Positions 6,957-7,123 of a stretch of DNA of 7,123 bases are shown in pieces. The translations under genes were made by a program, and so were the position numbers. Origin of the DNA: Burkholderiales bacterium (GTDB taxonomy: Bacteria > Pseudomonadota > Gammaproteobacteria > Burkholderiales > Casimicrobiaceae); assembly GCA_031277445.1 (NCBI GenBank), contig JAITMH010000071.1, forward strand, positions 1 to 7,123. The letters are read 5' to 3'. The stretch's first letter is position 1, and the number at the start of each line of letters is the position of its first letter. The notes under the pieces are model-generated. The model ran no database searches and had not been told where the DNA came from. It saw only the letters and a program-made list of their open reading frames with translations.

Positions 6957-6985
6957 TTGCCTACAAGACGGGCTTGGGCGACAAT
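6957..6985 (+). promoter_or_regulatory. Candidate hemE promoter
   Basis: TTGCCT (6957-6962), a 17-base spacer and GACAAT (6980-6985) form a sigma-70-like pair with four of six matches in each box. The +1 would be near 6992, giving a leader of about 58 bases that contains the small hairpin at 7008-7021. Confidence 0.5.
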
Positions 6986-7049
6986 GCGGCCTTGGCGCAA
7001 CCCCAAACGCCCTTCCGGGCGCGAAACCCTTCTCGAAAAGACTGAACCC

Positions 7050-7123
7050 ATGATCCAAAACGACACTTTTTTGCGCGCTCTGCGCCGTGAACCGACCTCC
7101 CACACGCCTGTCTGGCTGATGCG
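7050..7123 (+). CDS. hemE: Uroporphyrinogen decarboxylase, N-terminal fragment (3' truncated by window)
   Basis: HemE decarboxylates the four acetate side chains of uroporphyrinogen III to give coproporphyrinogen III in cytoplasmic heme synthesis. Only 24 codons are visible: MIQNDTFLRALRRE followed by PTSHTPVWLM. The pattern ND-x-FLRAL-x-RE-P-x(3)-TPVW-(L/M)-M-R is the conserved HemE N-terminus, which normally continues into the RQAGRYLPEY substrate-binding loop just outside the window. The start is ATG at 7050-7052. The upstream ribosome site is poor (GAAAAG, about 10 bases away). It is transcribed divergently from the lipoprotein gene, from a promoter candidate at 6957-6985. Catalytic residues lie beyond the window, so completeness cannot be judged. 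Confidence 0.85.
   Translation, partial: MIQNDTFLRALRREPTSHTPVWLM

Larger units (their letters stand above)
6682..7049. other. Divergent intergenic region between the lipoprotein gene and hemE
   Basis: These 368 bp separate a leftward and a rightward gene. They contain a weak leftward promoter candidate, a rightward hemE promoter candidate, a 12-bp palindrome at 6877-6888, an imperfect ATTTCC/GGAAAT inverted repeat (6910-6915, 6925-6930), and a small CGCCC-TTCC-GGGCG hairpin (7008-7021) in the presumed hemE leader. ORFs crossing it have biased or random composition and no recognisable domain, so I regard it as non-coding. Confidence 0.6.

Noticed and set aside
6702..7103. 133-codon - strand ORF spanning the divergent region and overlapping hemE
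   Set aside because: It runs antisense to the HemE N-terminus, crosses both promoter candidates, and has no family resemblance.

Overview
The window looks like chromosomal DNA of a proteobacterium, most likely a betaproteobacterium. The evidence is the GroEL/GroES sequence type (546 and 95 residues, GGM-rich GroEL tail), a CIRCE/HrcA-type operator in front of groESL, the dacC-dat gene pair, and a HemE-type N-terminus at the right edge. This placement rests on recognised sequence style, not on a database search.

Layout, left to right. Bases 1-120 are the C-terminal end of a Bax-inhibitor-1/YccA family membrane protein on the + strand. A G/C-homopolymer-rich intergenic repeat with nested hairpins follows (about 141-256), then a strong bidirectional terminator (332-362) that serves the converging groEL. 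On the - strand lies groES-groEL (2373 to 391). Its sigma-70-like promoter is TTGATT-N17-TATTAT, and a perfect CIRCE operator overlaps the end of the -10 box. A second, single CIRCE half-site sits between the groES Shine-Dalgarno and the start codon. Upstream, still on the - strand, are dat (D-amino acid aminotransferase), then a 466-bp non-coding stretch dominated by a 188-bp nested palindrome, then dacC (D-Ala-D-Ala carboxypeptidase with signal peptide and C-terminal amphipathic anchor). Next is a perfect-stem terminator and a 429-residue putative lipoprotein with three GG-x-PP-aromatic Ig-like repeats. A 368-bp divergent region then leads into the first 24 codons of hemE on the + strand.

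How the genes relate. DacC removes terminal D-Ala from peptidoglycan pentapeptides, and Dat can convert D-Ala and 2-oxoglutarate to pyruvate and D-Glu, so the pair forms a D-amino-acid/cell-wall module. GroESL is an independently regulated heat-shock unit. The lipoprotein has no assignable function. HemE belongs to heme synthesis and is transcribed away from the rest.

I see no CRISPR array, tRNA, rRNA, transposase or defence system, and no clear new multi-gene system. The least-explained items are the palindromic element between dacC and dat with its inverted flanking short-period repeats, the repeat-derived C-terminal tail of Dat, the extra CIRCE half-site at the groES start, and the three-repeat lipoprotein.
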